Origin: Eutreptiella sp. 'Long Island Sound 2002'
Taxonomy: Eukaryota; Euglenozoa; Euglenophyceae; Eutreptiales; Eutreptiaceae
Direction: 5' to 3'
Assembly (NCBI GenBank): GCA_964036045.1
Contig: OZ038379.1
Location: forward strand, 118,917,206-118,981,205
Length of the DNA: 64,000 nucleotides
How positions within the stretch are numbered: position 1 is the stretch's first letter; every line of letters starts with the position of its first letter. The notes under the pieces were generated by a model that was given only the letters and a program-made list of their open reading frames with translations, made no database searches and was not told where the DNA came from. Positions 19,201 through 28,527 of this stretch are shown here, piece after piece. The position numbers were made by a program, and so were the translations under genes.

Positions 19201-19921
19201 CCAGCGACGCTGGAGACCGCCCCGGCGCCAAGTGTGGGCGCTCACGCGCCGCCCATGGGACCAGAGGCGAGTTCAGAAGGAAGGAGTCCAGTCGGTGCCC
19301 TGCCCTCGTGGGCCTCCTGTCCTCCTCCCGTTCCGGGCCTGCCCAGTGGAAACCACACTGTTCCCACAGGGCTTGGAACCTCCTCGTGGTGGGGTGCCAC
19401 GGGGACTCCAGCCACACGTTGAAGTCCCCTCCGAGGAGCACAGCCCTGGTGCCACCCGCGCTCTTGGCCGCCGCGTACATGGCCACGTCAGCCCAGAAGG
19501 ACGCCTTAGACGCCCAGGAGTCGCCGCCGCTGCCCGGGCCGTGGACGTTGATGACCGTGAGGGTGCCACCTGCGGTCACCACATCGAGGGCCATGGCCTT
19601 GCCCGGCACGATGTCCACAATGTCTCGAACTTCCTCCGCGGCGAACACGTCCGCCCGAAGGGCAATCAAGAGCCCGCCGCGCACCGGTGCCGCCGACGCT
19701 GCCTGGGCATCCACCCCTGGGTACGCATGATACCCGTGGTGACGCCACTGATTCTCCGAGTGCACCACACCTTGAGGGTCCTGCAGGTCGGTCTCCTGGA
19801 AGAGGCCCAGGATGGCACCCTCGGCCTTCATGACGCCCGCCGCCACCGCCTCACCGTCAAGCATACCTGGGGCCACTGGTACGCCGTCCCCCCGCATCGA
19901 GCCCTGGAAGTTCCAGGACAC
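16235..19921 (-). CDS. LINE-A ORF3, copy 2: APE-type endonuclease and reverse transcriptase
   Basis: This 1,228-codon frame keeps all the motifs of copy 1: SWN, FQET, NVHGPG, GGDFN, SDHGPV, FDVSKAFD, GLRQGTAES and YCDD. It has IIWLMPKG where copy 1 lacks the Met, which accounts for the one-codon length difference. The start is the GTG in AAVSWN; ten open codons precede it after the TGA (19952-19954) that ends ORF2. The nearby ATG (overlapping that TGA) is out of frame by one base. In diverged copy 3 the equivalent ATG is in frame. The protein would nick target DNA and copy the element RNA. Confidence 0.95.
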   Translation of the reverse strand: MSWNFQGSMRGDGVPVAPGMLDGEAVAAGVMKAEGAILGLFQETDLQDPQGVVHSENQWRHHGYHAYPGVDAQAASAAPVRGGLLIALRADVFAAEEVRDIVDIVPGKAMALDVVTAGGTLTVINVHGPGSGGDSWASKASFWADVAMYAAAKSAGGTRAVLLGGDFNVWLESPWHPTTRRFQALWEQCGFHWAGPEREEDRRPTRAGHRLDSFLLNSPLVPWAARERPHLAPGRSPASLGSDHGPVVLDLPLAVAGKERVTRMAYSHAQGRLHAIRPDSPGVREAAAAVLQKARGDRRLQAWLSSDQDTATMGTSEVKAVFDLLCAFRDDVSRVTGVRMPSGVDPQYPYGRAETEASLAQVLSDQQALAWRAHQLWQQDAAAAGLHSQEATALLQHLRRVDPDLSTASVEDLRAALDQQLHQLETRVEELRGVLRSNRRRSIKDYWRGRVPDLQLRWRAIRGAINVVNYAPSGLWSVRVRESEKVLLEASDVIGEVQRYWEALYAKRPVNLLAFERLVRAHIPRGVPEEWRSVQDYTLQDLKDAVRQAVADDKAPGSNRVTAALIAELPEPVQGLLVHAYRAILRGADVPESWHEAIIWLMPKGTATGNLDEYKPIALGQQDMQMLMTPLMRRFTAVLARKGLTADWQFGAMPGSTAAAPVFLVQRRLQRGQEENHVVPFDVSKAFDTAPHGALALLLRHMGVPQELTRLFHPLSCGSLVRIVTAHGPTPSIRLHRGLRQGTAESAVLYLLLLEPLLRSLACKARGDARHAVPPLVQAYCDDLLLIAHSLPQFLEYAAAIARYLTDMGMSLNVGKCAYANTACIHSIMVCLSPGDTAALWVCLRAKGTVPYLGLRLDPRGVATMKEKHVLRCEAVLGWCKNTLGPASVPHEVMAAVVGGIVRYAAPYRSDTAEAVIKLNTAIKAAALQFEKLPKDLSNVAVRSCHGLRLADVQVICRDSVVATMAQLTHHRSTTVRDELRAMLRDMHVQYGVCGQFMVPSASFPTHAGNTWVDRVLRAMGTLRVGLLMPSSVYSCVQAHLPQVQWAGRKWVSQSYSFKGRDICVLSGPRTDAAVQSLTDPANDLLHTRLPCPAPGHWAVQLKECHEDHLHLPHAGVGPHQLDHVWFTGLRDVFRPQLPSPLTHRLIHPVHRKKAGKCNRQSTAGDVYVVGGYKEEGWDPANPGLSMPFVPLAALLFLLGDVFEGYQQQDDPASVPLLTPHAGGGINR

Positions 19922-19951
19922 CGCCGCTCGGGTGTCGGAGGCGGGGCCCCT

Positions 19952-21195
19952 TCATGGCTGCACGTGTGGACCGGGGCCCCCCGCCGGATCCGGATCACTG
20001 GACGGAGGGGGGCCACCAGCAGGTTCAGGGGGACCACCCGCACCCGGCGCGGGTGGCTGGCGAGGAAGCCCCTGTCCCCGTGGGCCTCCGCCCGAGGCGG
20101 CCGTTGTCTGCTGAGACCCGGCAGGTGCGGAGGGCTCCCCCTCTGCCCGTCCGCCGGATGTACTTGCCGCCGTACTCCGCGTAGAAGTCACCGCCCCACG
20201 CCGTGCTGCAGACCCAATCGCTCCAGATCGCGCCACCAACGGCGACGCCCCGCGCTCCGCCGCCGGGCGGGCACCCGTGGGCAGCATGAGCGCTCTGGAC
20301 CTCGCCTGGGCCGACGCGAAAGGCCCCGCCTGGCCCCCCGGCATAACGCCAGCCAGCATGGCCAGCGCCTGGTCCCGTTGCGCCGGATCAGCCGCATGGT
20401 CCCGCTGGATGTGGTCCAGCAGGTCCTTGGGGTGGAGGTGGGTGGGCCGGCAGTGCTTGCCAGCTCTCCATGTGCAGTGACCAGCCCCATCCAGCCGAGA
20501 CCAGGGGCAGACGTTGATCGTCTTCGTCCCACGCTGCTCCGTGGCCAAGTCACCGCCGAAGTGCTGCAGCACGTACCGAATGTTGGCATAGGCGCCATAC
20601 TGAGGCGGGGGGCTCCTCTTGGGCGGCGGCTTGGGCGCTGCTTTCGGGGCCGGCCTCGCCGCCGCGGCCGTGGCACGCTTGGTGGCTGCGGCAGGTGCAG
20701 CATTCCCCCCACGGGAAACTGCTCCTCCACCCAGCGGCGCCACGCGTCGGCGGACTTCTCCCGGTCGCTCTCGACCTTCCACTTGGACGTGGAGAACGCC
20801 CGGAGCCACGGCCCCATGTTCTCCGCCATGACCAGGCGGAGGGCATCCCCTCCGCTCTGCCGGCGGAAGCGTGTCGCGGCCGCGCCTGCCACGGTCCCTT
20901 GGAGGTACAGCGCCTCGCCCCCGTCGCCACTCAGTGCACTAAGGTGCAGGGCCTCCAGGTCGGCGGGGCGGACCGTGAGCACCGTGCCCTCTCCGCGATC
21001 GTACAGGCGCAGTGCCGAGGAGTGGGGCTCCCATGCCGCCACAACCCAGCACCACGCCCGCGACACGCTATGCAGCAGTGCCAGCGAGGCTGCCGGCCTG
21101 TTGCTGGAGGACTGCGCTGCCGGGGCCCTGGGGAGGGCCGCTGCATGACCCTGCAGCGCCCTGCACATGACAGCTGCATGCTCAGCCTGCCACAT
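19952..21195 (-). pseudogene. LINE-A ORF2, copy 2: gag-like protein with CCHH finger, one frameshift
   Basis: It starts with an ATG at 21195, 18 nt after the ORF1 stop and in the same frame. The first half matches the inverted block of copy 1. Near 20670 a 22-bp deletion (relative to copy 1) shifts the frame. The second half is open to the TGA at 19952 and contains KAAPKPPPKR, the finger (CPWSRLDGAGHC ... HLHPKDLLDHIQRDH) and a Ser/Gly/Pro tail. Without the deletion the protein would have about 420 residues. It probably acts as the nucleic-acid-binding accessory protein of the element; this is inferred from the finger and position. Its final TGA is in frame with the endonuclease ORF. Confidence 0.8.
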
Positions 21196-21213
21196 GTTGC
21201 TCGGGGCTATGGG

Positions 21214-23100
21214 CTAGACGTCCTGCCCCCGGATCGCCGGCGGTCGCGTGACCTCCACGAAGACCGCCGGCGCCGGTGGGATGTCCTCGGCCGTGCACCT
21301 GTGTGCCCTGCGCACCGGCCCCAGCTCCCTGAGGCACTCCCGGAACACCCGGTAGCAGGCTGGGCCCCTGGACTGCTGCCTCCTGAGCCGGCACGCGGTG
21401 ACGACTACCCACTCCAGTCCCCCTGTTTCCACCCGAACACAGGCCCAATACTCCGCCCCTTGCAACACCACCAGCCGCCCCATATCCGCCACGCCCACCG
21501 TATGGGTGGGAGGCACGCTCTCCACCCTCAGCCACCGCTTGGCGCTTTCTTCCCAGGGCGGGGGGGCATGCATCCGCTGTTGCTGCATCGCGTCCTGCAC
21601 GTGCTGCAGGGACACCATCATCAGCATGGACATCCCCCCGTCCGCTGCCGCCGCCATACACAGCAGGGCATGTTGCATGCGCGCCCCGGGCAACCCCACG
21701 CTGTGCTGGACGTCCGCCACGCCCAAGGGTGTGCGGGGCGCCGGCAGGGCATCCAACACCGCTGCAGGCAGTTTCCCCAGGGACGGCAGACGCGCGATGG
21801 GCCCCATGTCCCTGTTGAGGACCACCGCCGCCACCCACCGCCCGTCCAGCGCGGACAGGAGGTTGGATGGCCTCGGCACCCTGAGGAGGGTATCGATGGC
21901 GGACATGAGGGCGCACACGCCACTGTCCTTCCTGTTGCCGGCTGGCTGTTGCACCTCTGCCGCCCGGGCCTCCGCCAGCAGATGCTCTGCACCCGGCCAC
22001 CCCGCCCTCTGGCCCCTGGGTGCCATGCGCATCGTCCGGACCGCCATGTCCCATGTGTGCGGCCACTGAAGCGGGGCCCCTGACACCACAGGCCGGTCCA
22101 GCGGGTCCACGGTCAACCGCATGTCAGGGGCCACAAGGTGGTGGGCCGTCCAGTGCCGCATGCTCGGCGTCTCCGACCGGTCGAGGCACACCGCCTCCGA
22201 ACCCCCCTGCTCGACGTACCTCGCAATGATGAGGGCAGCCGGGGTTTGGTCGTGCCGCTAGCCCTCCGACCCCTCCCTCGGGAGCATCATGGCGTGGGGG
22301 GCAAGGCACTGCACCACGTCGGCGGCCAGCGCGACCACGTCGTCGCTGAGCTCCACCCCATGGTCCGCGGCCACCAGGAAATGGTGCCTGGGCTTGGAGT
22401 ACAGGTGCTCCAAGGCGCCCCGCAACTCAGCTGGCGGGGGAGAGGCGTTTCCGCAGTCCCGCAGCCAGGGGAGTGCGCCCGGGAGATGCCGCCCTGCTCC
22501 TCTTGGCCAGACGGCAGCCCTAAGGACCGGCAGGTCGCGCCACACAGCTCCAGCGACCGGATCGCGCCAGGGCTGTGGCCTGTCGGCTCCCCATCGGAGG
22601 ACAGCCACCACCACATGCGTGGTCAGGGGCTCCGCCGCGAGCTGCAACGCCGTCCCCCCGTCGGTCTCGATCACCGTGCCCCGTGGGGCAATGAAGACGT
22701 GGCCACCGGTCCCGCGGACCGCCACCCATCCCCACAAGACCGCCACTGTCTCCCAGCTGGGGTGGCTGGTTCCCCTGGGCAGGACCACTACCGGCGGGCA
22801 CGGGCTGTTGGTGGCCCACATGCGCCATTGCACTCCCACCAAACGCTCGTGACCAGGGGGCCGGAACACCTGGGGCCATGCGTCTGGGAGCCGGCGATGG
22901 ACGGCGGTCCACACATCTGCCCCGTCAGCCCGCGTGAACTGGAGTCCTTCCAGTATGTCCCTGTCCACAGGGCTCGGGAGGCGGGCAGTGCGAACCTCCA
23001 GCCCCCGGCCCAGGCCAAACCCTGGCCCCTCTCGGTCTCCCAGCAGCAAGACCTCCGGGTCCGTGGCCGCAAGGCGAGCCGCCACCGTGGGGAGATGCAG
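21214..23100 (-). pseudogene. LINE-A ORF1 protease part, copy 2: nonsense codon and Cys-to-Ser active site
   Basis: This is homologous to the copy 1 protease ORF over its whole length. TAG at 22258-22260 replaces a Gln codon (EGQRHDQ in copy 1). In the protease motif HW and the VDPL Asp are present, but QQPAGNRKDSGV has Ser where copy 1 has Cys (TGT to AGT), so it would be inactive as a cysteine protease even if translated. The module ends with TAG at 21214-21216, where copy 1 has TGA, and the frame continues into ORF2. Confidence 0.8.
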
Positions 23101-23524
23101 GGACCACCGGTAACGGAGTGAGCAGGGCCGCCATGCCACATGGCAACGCCACCGCCCACTCGGTCAGGCCCCCACTCTCCACCACATACCCCACCGCTGG
23201 GAGTCCTCCTCCTTGCGCCTTTACCACCACGTCCCGCAGCAACGTTCCGTGGCCCTGGCTGCGGTCCAGGCTGAGGGCCCCCACACGGGCCATGGCCTGG
23301 AGGATCAGGAGCAATTCTTGGGGTACTCCCCGCGGCACCGGCGGCTGGGGGCGGGCGAACCGGCAGGCATCTGCCCGCATGCACCACCCCTTGGCCCAGT
23401 GCCTGCAGGTTTCCACCTCCCCCGTCTTCGGCCCAGCCTTGTCCGCCACTCCCAGCCCCCGTGGGCCCACCTCACGCTGCGCTTCCCGCGTCCCCATGAA
23501 CTCCGGCTCCTCGTCCCGCTCCAT
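23101..23524 (-). pseudogene. LINE-A ORF1 N-terminus with degenerate CCCH finger, copy 2
   Basis: The likely start is the ATG at 23524 (MERDEEPEFMGTREAQ), followed by an acidic and then basic region. At 23351-23407 lies CRHWAKGWCMRADACRFAR, which has C-x7-C-x5-C-x3 spacing like a CCCH RNA-binding finger, but the final His is Arg (CGC instead of CAC). The frame is broken at 23100 by the 256-bp deletion, which shifts it away from the protease frame. Confidence 0.7.
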
Positions 23525-23580
23525 GGCGACCTGCGCCTCTTCACTCCTCCTGCGTTGGTCCTCCTCCTCCTCCTCTATAC

Positions 23581-24235
23581 TGTATTCAACATGTGATGTG
23601 CATAATGCACACACACATATACATATGGGTAATACGCGCCTACCCCCCCCCCTGTGGACCATAGTGTGCGACTTGGGGCAGGACTAGGGACCCCCCCCCG
23701 ATTTTGAGGTCGGGAAGCACAAAAAAATGGGTTTCGGGCTCGGAGGGACAGTGGGAGGGCTGTAGACAGGGTTTTGGGGCTAAAAATAGGGTATGACATC
23801 ACTGATGCCATCATCCTACCCATACTGCTAAAATTAGCCACTTTACCCCTGAAAATAGACCAAATAGCACCAAATACCCCCAATAATACTTTGAGAGACA
23901 TGAAAATGGACAAGGGTATGTTAAAAATGCTGAATTACCATGTCATTGGGTGTAGATAGGGGTGGTGTGGGTTATTTTCAGGATTTCGTGGTTATTTTTG
24001 GTACTCTGGTTGGGATCCTATCAGCAGTGATGTCATACCCTAACTTTAGCCGTTTTAGACCTTCATAGGGGCAAATACCCACTAATAACCATCCAATTCA
24101 CTTCTAAAACATGTTTTTTTTTTAGTTCCCCAACCTCAAAATAGGGGGGGATGTCCTTACTTCCCCTTGAAGACGCACCTAGTAGTGGCGGGAGGGGGGC
24201 GGGGAAGGGGGGTGGGGAATAGGCGGGTATTGCAC
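23581..24235. other. Lower-GC gene-less stretch
   Basis: The composition drops sharply from the GC-rich LINE. Poly-G/C and poly-A/T runs are present (for example C runs near 23645 and 23690). No supported gene, RNA or repeat unit was seen. Confidence 0.5.
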
Positions 24236-24243
24236 ATATATAT

Positions 24244-24280
<37 letters not shown>
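24236..24280. repeat. TA microsatellite
   Basis: Nearly pure TA repeat immediately before direct repeat A. Similar TA tracts precede repeat B and occur at 29025-29060. Confidence 0.9.
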
Positions 24281-24283
<3 letters not shown>

Positions 24284-25493
24284 CTACACCCCTCTCCCCT
24301 TAAATTTAGCTAACAAGCAACAACAACAAGCAACAAGCAACAAGCAACATACAACAAGCACGTCTCCGTGCCGTTTTGGCCATTGCACCTTCCCAACGCC
24401 TCGAGCCTGACTCTACTTTGGCCATCCTAGAGCCTAGGTGGTGGCCTTGCCAAATCCAAGTTTTGAGCCAGAAACTCACCGGTGGCGGCCCGGGGCGGAG
24501 GCGCGAAGTCGGGAGGTGCCCTCCCAAATCTGCGCAGTTTTGGGCCAAAAACAGCCATTTTTCGCCCAAAACAGCCCCTAAACCCGGGCGAAACGCCCAA
24601 ACGAAGGGATACGGTGAGTACACTACACGTGCGGCTTGACTTCACCGTGTCAAAGAGCTCTCTAGTGCCCTTCAATTCCACGATATGTCCGAGAAACGGC
24701 CCAAAAAGGCGCCAAAAAGCCCCAAAAACTGCGCAATGTGCACCAGCACCCCGAAACCAAGAACGGGCCGCATCTTGGGCTACGTGGCTCAAAAAGGAAT
24801 TCCGAGGGCACCTAGTCCACCCGCAACCCCCCACTTTTTATGGTTTCCACCCCACAGAATCGCCCAACGAGACACGTAGACCCCCGTACTAGTGGTCACT
24901 TGGTGCAGCCGGAAGGCCGGCCAGCCCACGCACAGTGGGGGCCAACGGTGGGTCCATTAGGGTCCCCAGGGCGAAAACAATCATTTTTTCCAAAGTTGTT
25001 CCTAGACCACTTGGGATGCTCAAACAAGCGTTTTTAGGCCGTTTTGAGCCCGTGGTGGCGCGTTTTGGGCCATGGAAAATCCCGAAATGCCTTGAAAATG
25101 GGCCGTTTTGGGACCAACAATGGGTCAAAAATGGGTCAAAAACGCGTTTTTCCAAAAATGATCCTGGACCATTCGGGATGCTCAAACAAGTGGTTTTAGC
25201 CCATTTTGAGCCCATGGTGACGGGTTTTGGCTCATGGAAAATCCCAAAATGCCTTGAAAATGGGCCATTTTGGGACCAAAAATGGGTCAAAAATAGGTCA
25301 AGAATGCGTTTTTCCAGAAGTGATTCCGGACCATTTGGGATGCTCAAACAAGTGTTTTTAGCCCGTTTTGAGTCGTTTTTGATCGAGTTTGGCCCCTTCC
25401 ACCACAAGTATGGACCACTTTGTGCCCTTCGCACGTACCTTAGAGCGGTGTGGTGGAGCCACCTAGAGTTGGGACAGGGGTGTAGATTGGAGG

Positions 25494-25497
<4 letters not shown>
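24281..25497. repeat. Long direct repeat, copy A
   Basis: It begins TTACTACACCCCTCTCCCCT, followed by a CAACAAG-rich tract, and matches copy B (from 25633) over about 1 kb with substitutions. Its last part consists of internal subrepeats of about 162 bp. It ends at a GGGGTGTAGATTGGAGGATA element before a TA tract. Open frames exist on both strands because the subrepeat length is a multiple of three; neither looks like a protein gene. Confidence 0.85.
24985..25400. repeat. 162-bp tandem subrepeats within repeat A
   Basis: Two full units and a partial third begin near 24987, 25149 and 25311. Each carries GGATGCTCAAACAAG and AAAATGCCTTGAAAATGGG-type segments. The 54-residue translated period is a by-product of the unit length. 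Copy B holds about one and a half such units (26333-26590). Confidence 0.8.
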
Positions 25498-25542
<45 letters not shown>

Positions 25543-25579
25543 CATATATATATATATATATATCTATACATATATGTAC

Positions 25580-25632
<53 letters not shown>
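25498..25632. repeat. TA/CATA microsatellite flanked by inverted arms
   Basis: The TA-rich core is flanked on the left by GGGGTGTAGATTGGAGGATA and on the right by TTACTACACCCCTCTCCCC. These are imperfect reverse complements, so the tract can fold into a hairpin. Confidence 0.8.
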
Positions 25633-25633
<1 letters not shown>

Positions 25634-26664
25634 TACTACACCCCTCTCCCCTTAAATTTAGCTAACAAGCAACAACAACAACAACAACAACAAGCACGTC
25701 ACCATTCCGTTTTGGCCATTGGCCCTTCCCATCGCCTCGGGCTTGACTCTACTTTGGCCATCCTAGAGCCTAGGTGGTGCCCTTGCCAAATCCAAGTTTT
25801 GAGCCAGAAACTCACCGGTGGCGGCCCGGGGCGTGGGCGCCAAGTTGGGAGGTGCCCTCCCAAATCTGCGCAGTTTTGGGCCAAAAACAGCCATTTTTCG
25901 CCCAAAATAGCCCCCAAACCCGGGCGAAACGCGCAAACGAAGGGAAACGGTGGCTACACTACATGTCAGGCTTGCCTTCACCGTGTCAAAGAGCCCTCTA
26001 GTGCCCTTCAACTCCACGATATGCTCGAGAAACGACCCAAAAAGGCACCAAAAAGCCCCAAAATCTGCGCCATGTGCACCAACACCCCGAAACCAAGCAC
26101 GGGCCGTATCTTGGGCTACGTGGCTCAATTCTAAATTCCGAGGGCACCTAGTCCACCCGCAACCCCCCACTTTTTGTGGTTTCCACCCCTCGGAATTGCC
26201 CAACAAGCCACCTAGACCCCCGTATCAGCGGTCACTTGGAGGAGCCGGAGGGCAGCCCGGCCCGGGGACGGTTCGGGCCAACGGTGGGTCCACCAGGGTC
26301 CCCGGGGCGAAAAAAATACATTTTTCCAAAGTTGGTCCTAGACCACTTGGGATGCTCAAACAAGTGTTTTTAGGCCGTTTTGAGCCCGTGGTGACGCGTT
26401 TTGGGCCATAGAAAATCCCAAAATGCCTTAAAAATGGGCCGTTTCGGGACCTAAAATGAGTCCAAAATGTGTCAAAAACGGGTTTTTCCAAAAGTGATCC
26501 CGGACCATTTTGGATGCTCAAACAAATGTTTTTAGTGCATTTTAGGCCGGTGGTAACGCATTTTGACCCGCGGAAAATCCCAAAATGCCTTGAAAGCAAG
26601 CACACCGCCATTTCTTTTTTGCCCCTTCCCATCGCCTTGGGCTCGACTCTACTTTGGCCATCCT
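25633..26664. repeat. Long direct repeat, copy B plus a partial third copy
   Basis: 25633-26590 repeats copy A in the same order. At about 26596-26664 the unit begins again (CTCGACTCTACTTTGGCC and neighbours) for about 70 bp and then changes abruptly into the 115-bp satellite. No gene is supported. Confidence 0.8.
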
Positions 26665-27996
26665 GTGAGCGCCAGATTCCGCAAGACGAGGCACTATACA
26701 AAAGTGGTTTGTTGCGTGCTGATGATCCACTCCCACACCCGCGTTGGACCTGTAATTATTGGAAAATCCGTTGGAAATGAAGTGTCCATGCTATGAGCGC
26801 CGGATTCCGCAAGACGAGGCGCTATACAAAAGTCGTTTGTTGCGTGCTGAAGCTGTGCACAAGGTTCTTTCATCAAACCGTCCATGATCATCAAGCCGTT
26901 CATGCTCTGAGCGCCAGATTCCGCAAGACGAGGCGCTATACAAAAGTCGTTTGTTGCGTGCTGATGATGCACTCTCACACCCGTGTTGGACCTGCAATTA
27001 TTGGAAATTGCCTTGAAAATGAAGTGTCCATGCTGTGAGCGCCAAATTCCGCAAGACGAGGCGCTATACACAAGTCGTTTGTTGCGTGCTGAAGTTGTGC
27101 ACTAGGTTCTTTCATCAAACCGTCCATGGTCATCAAACTGTCCATGCTGTGAGCGCCAGATTCCGCAAGACGAGGCGCTATACAAAAGTCGTTTGTTGCG
27201 TGTTGATGATCCACTCTCACACCCGTGTTGGACCTGCAATTATTGGAAATTGCCTTGAAAATGAAGTGTCCATACTGTGAGCGCCAGATTCCGCAAGACG
27301 AGGCGCTATACAAAAGTCGTTTGTTGCGTTTTGAACTTGTGCACAAGGTTCTTTCATCAAACCATCCATGGTCAACAAGCCGTTCATGCTGTGAGTGCTA
27401 GATTCCGCAAGACGAGGCGCTATACAAAAGTCGTTTGTTGCATGCTGAAGCTGTGCACAAGGTTCTTTCATCAAACTGTACATGGTCATCAAGCCGTTCA
27501 TGCTGTGAGCGCCAGATTCCGCAAGACGAGGCGCTATACAAAAGTCGTTTGTTGCGTGCTGAACTTGTGCACTAGGTTCTTTCATCAAACCCTCCATGGT
27601 GATCAAACCGTCCGTGCTGTGGCCGCCGGATTCCGCAAGACGAGCCGCTATACAAAAGTCGTTTGTTGCGTGCTGAACTTGTGCACTAGGTTCTTTCATC
27701 AAACCGGCCATGGTGATCAAACGGTCCATGCTATGAGCGCCAAATTCCGCAAGACGAGGCGCTATACACAAGTCGTTTGTTGCGTGCTGAACTTGTGCAC
27801 TAGGTTCTTTCATCAAACCGGCCATGGTGAACAAGCCGTCCATGCTATGAGCGCCAGATTCCGCAAGACGAGGCGCTATACAAAAGTCGTTTGTTGCGTG
27901 CTGAACTTGTGCACTAGGTTCTTTCATCTAACCGTCCATGGTCATCAAACCGTCCATGCTATGAGCGCCAGATTCCGCAAGACGAGGCGCTATACA
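26665..27996. repeat. Satellite of about 115-128 bp, 12 core copies
   Basis: A core of about 58 bp (AGCGCCAGATTCCGCAAGAC onwards) recurs at about 26668, 26794, 26909, 27038, 27151, 27279, 27392, 27507, 27621, 27735, 27850 and 27962. Between cores lie two alternating linkers: one with CACACCCGTGTTGGACC, the other with GTTCTTTCATCAAACC. The core holds AGCGCC and GGCGCT separated by 17 nt, a possible short hairpin. ORFs across it are artefacts of the period. Confidence 0.9.
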
Positions 27997-28527
27997 GTAA
28001 AGGGGCCATACCGCGCTTTATCTCTACTTCTTCATCCCGACAAGAACAGGGCCGACCCAATGGCGACGGAGAGATTCAAAGTGTTGGGTGCGGCAAAGGA
28101 TTTGTTTGACTAGCCCATTAATCGGATTGCCACACTTAATGCATCACATGGTGCTCCACGAATGGACTTGGAAAACAGGTGTACTCTTAACCGAGTTACC
28201 TTCGTTTCCTCTCCAAGTCCAATTCTTGGTTGGCAAGGAGTTCCTCCGTGTAAGGATTTTTGCCAACAAACTGCCAATGATTACATGCTTTTAGCACCAC
28301 CACTGATTAAAAGCGCAACGGTAATGTGTACCATTGGCCCCATGGTGGTCCCTAACCCCGTTATCGCCGCTCGAGCAACTCCCCTAAGGTTCCCAATATC
28401 CCTATCTGGGAATACCCAAGCCGATGACACTCAATCCTATTCCGGGTTAGGGGCGGTGCGAAACGTCGGACTACACCTGGGCCGCATACCTGACAGTTCG
28501 GAGGTGCCTAGAAAGTGTCCCAAGTAG
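27997..28527 (+). pseudogene. J-domain (DnaJ) gene fragment with an in-frame stop
   Basis: Immediately after the last satellite core the plus strand encodes YRALSLLLHPDKN, with HPDKN at 28033-28047, followed by ERFKVLGAAKDLFD. This matches helices II-III of a J domain, which stimulates Hsp70 ATPase through the HPD loop. Helix I is absent. TAG at 28111-28113 ends it, but the same frame stays open to 28527, encoding a Cys-containing segment (CTLNRVTF, PPCKDFCQQ, SATVMCTIGP) that I do not recognise. The fragment could be a captured exon or a processed remnant; the AG just before 27998 would fit a splice acceptor but proves nothing. Confidence 0.6.
28381..28513. repeat. Small dispersed repeat, copy 1
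   Basis: It shares AATACCCAAGCCGATG, GGGGCGGTGCGAA and ACACCTGGGCCGCATA in the same order with 28800-28927, and is clearly diverged from it. Confidence 0.7.

Larger units (their letters stand above)
12666..23580 (-). mobile_element. LINE-A copy 2, longest copy with the ORF1 N-terminus
   Basis: This has the same organisation and strand as copy 1, but ORF2 is in its proper orientation and the element extends at least to the ORF1 start near 23524. Its exact 5' end is not visible; the sequence becomes AT-richer beyond 23580. Defects: TAG at 22258-22260 inside ORF1, a 256-bp deletion at 23100, a 22-bp deletion near 20670 in ORF2, and protease Cys replaced by Ser. ORF3 and ORF4 are fully open. Confidence 0.92.

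Noticed and set aside
18755-21148. A 797-codon plus-strand open frame
   Set aside because: It lies opposite the endonuclease and gag-like ORFs of copy 2; its Arg/His/Pro-rich product is a shadow of high-GC coding sequence.
25222-25236. Match to part of the dinoflagellate spliced leader (TTTTGGCTCA)
   Set aside because: Only about 10 bases agree, inside a 162-bp repeat whose other units differ there; no donor site follows in the expected form.
24935-26134. A 399-codon frame over the 162-bp subrepeats and TA tract
   Set aside because: Open on both strands because the repeat length is a multiple of three, and it runs through Ile-Tyr microsatellite codons. Not a protein gene.
26668-26700. tRNA-like hairpin in the satellite core
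   Set aside because: The stem is only 6 bp and no A-box, B-box or cloverleaf could be drawn.
26665-27996. CRISPR-like array of cores and spacers
   Set aside because: The cores are about 58 bp and the spacers alternate between only two types; the setting is eukaryotic. It is a satellite.
27217-28113. Long frames on both strands across the 115-bp satellite
   Set aside because: They arise from the repeat period; only the last part (J domain) has protein-like content.
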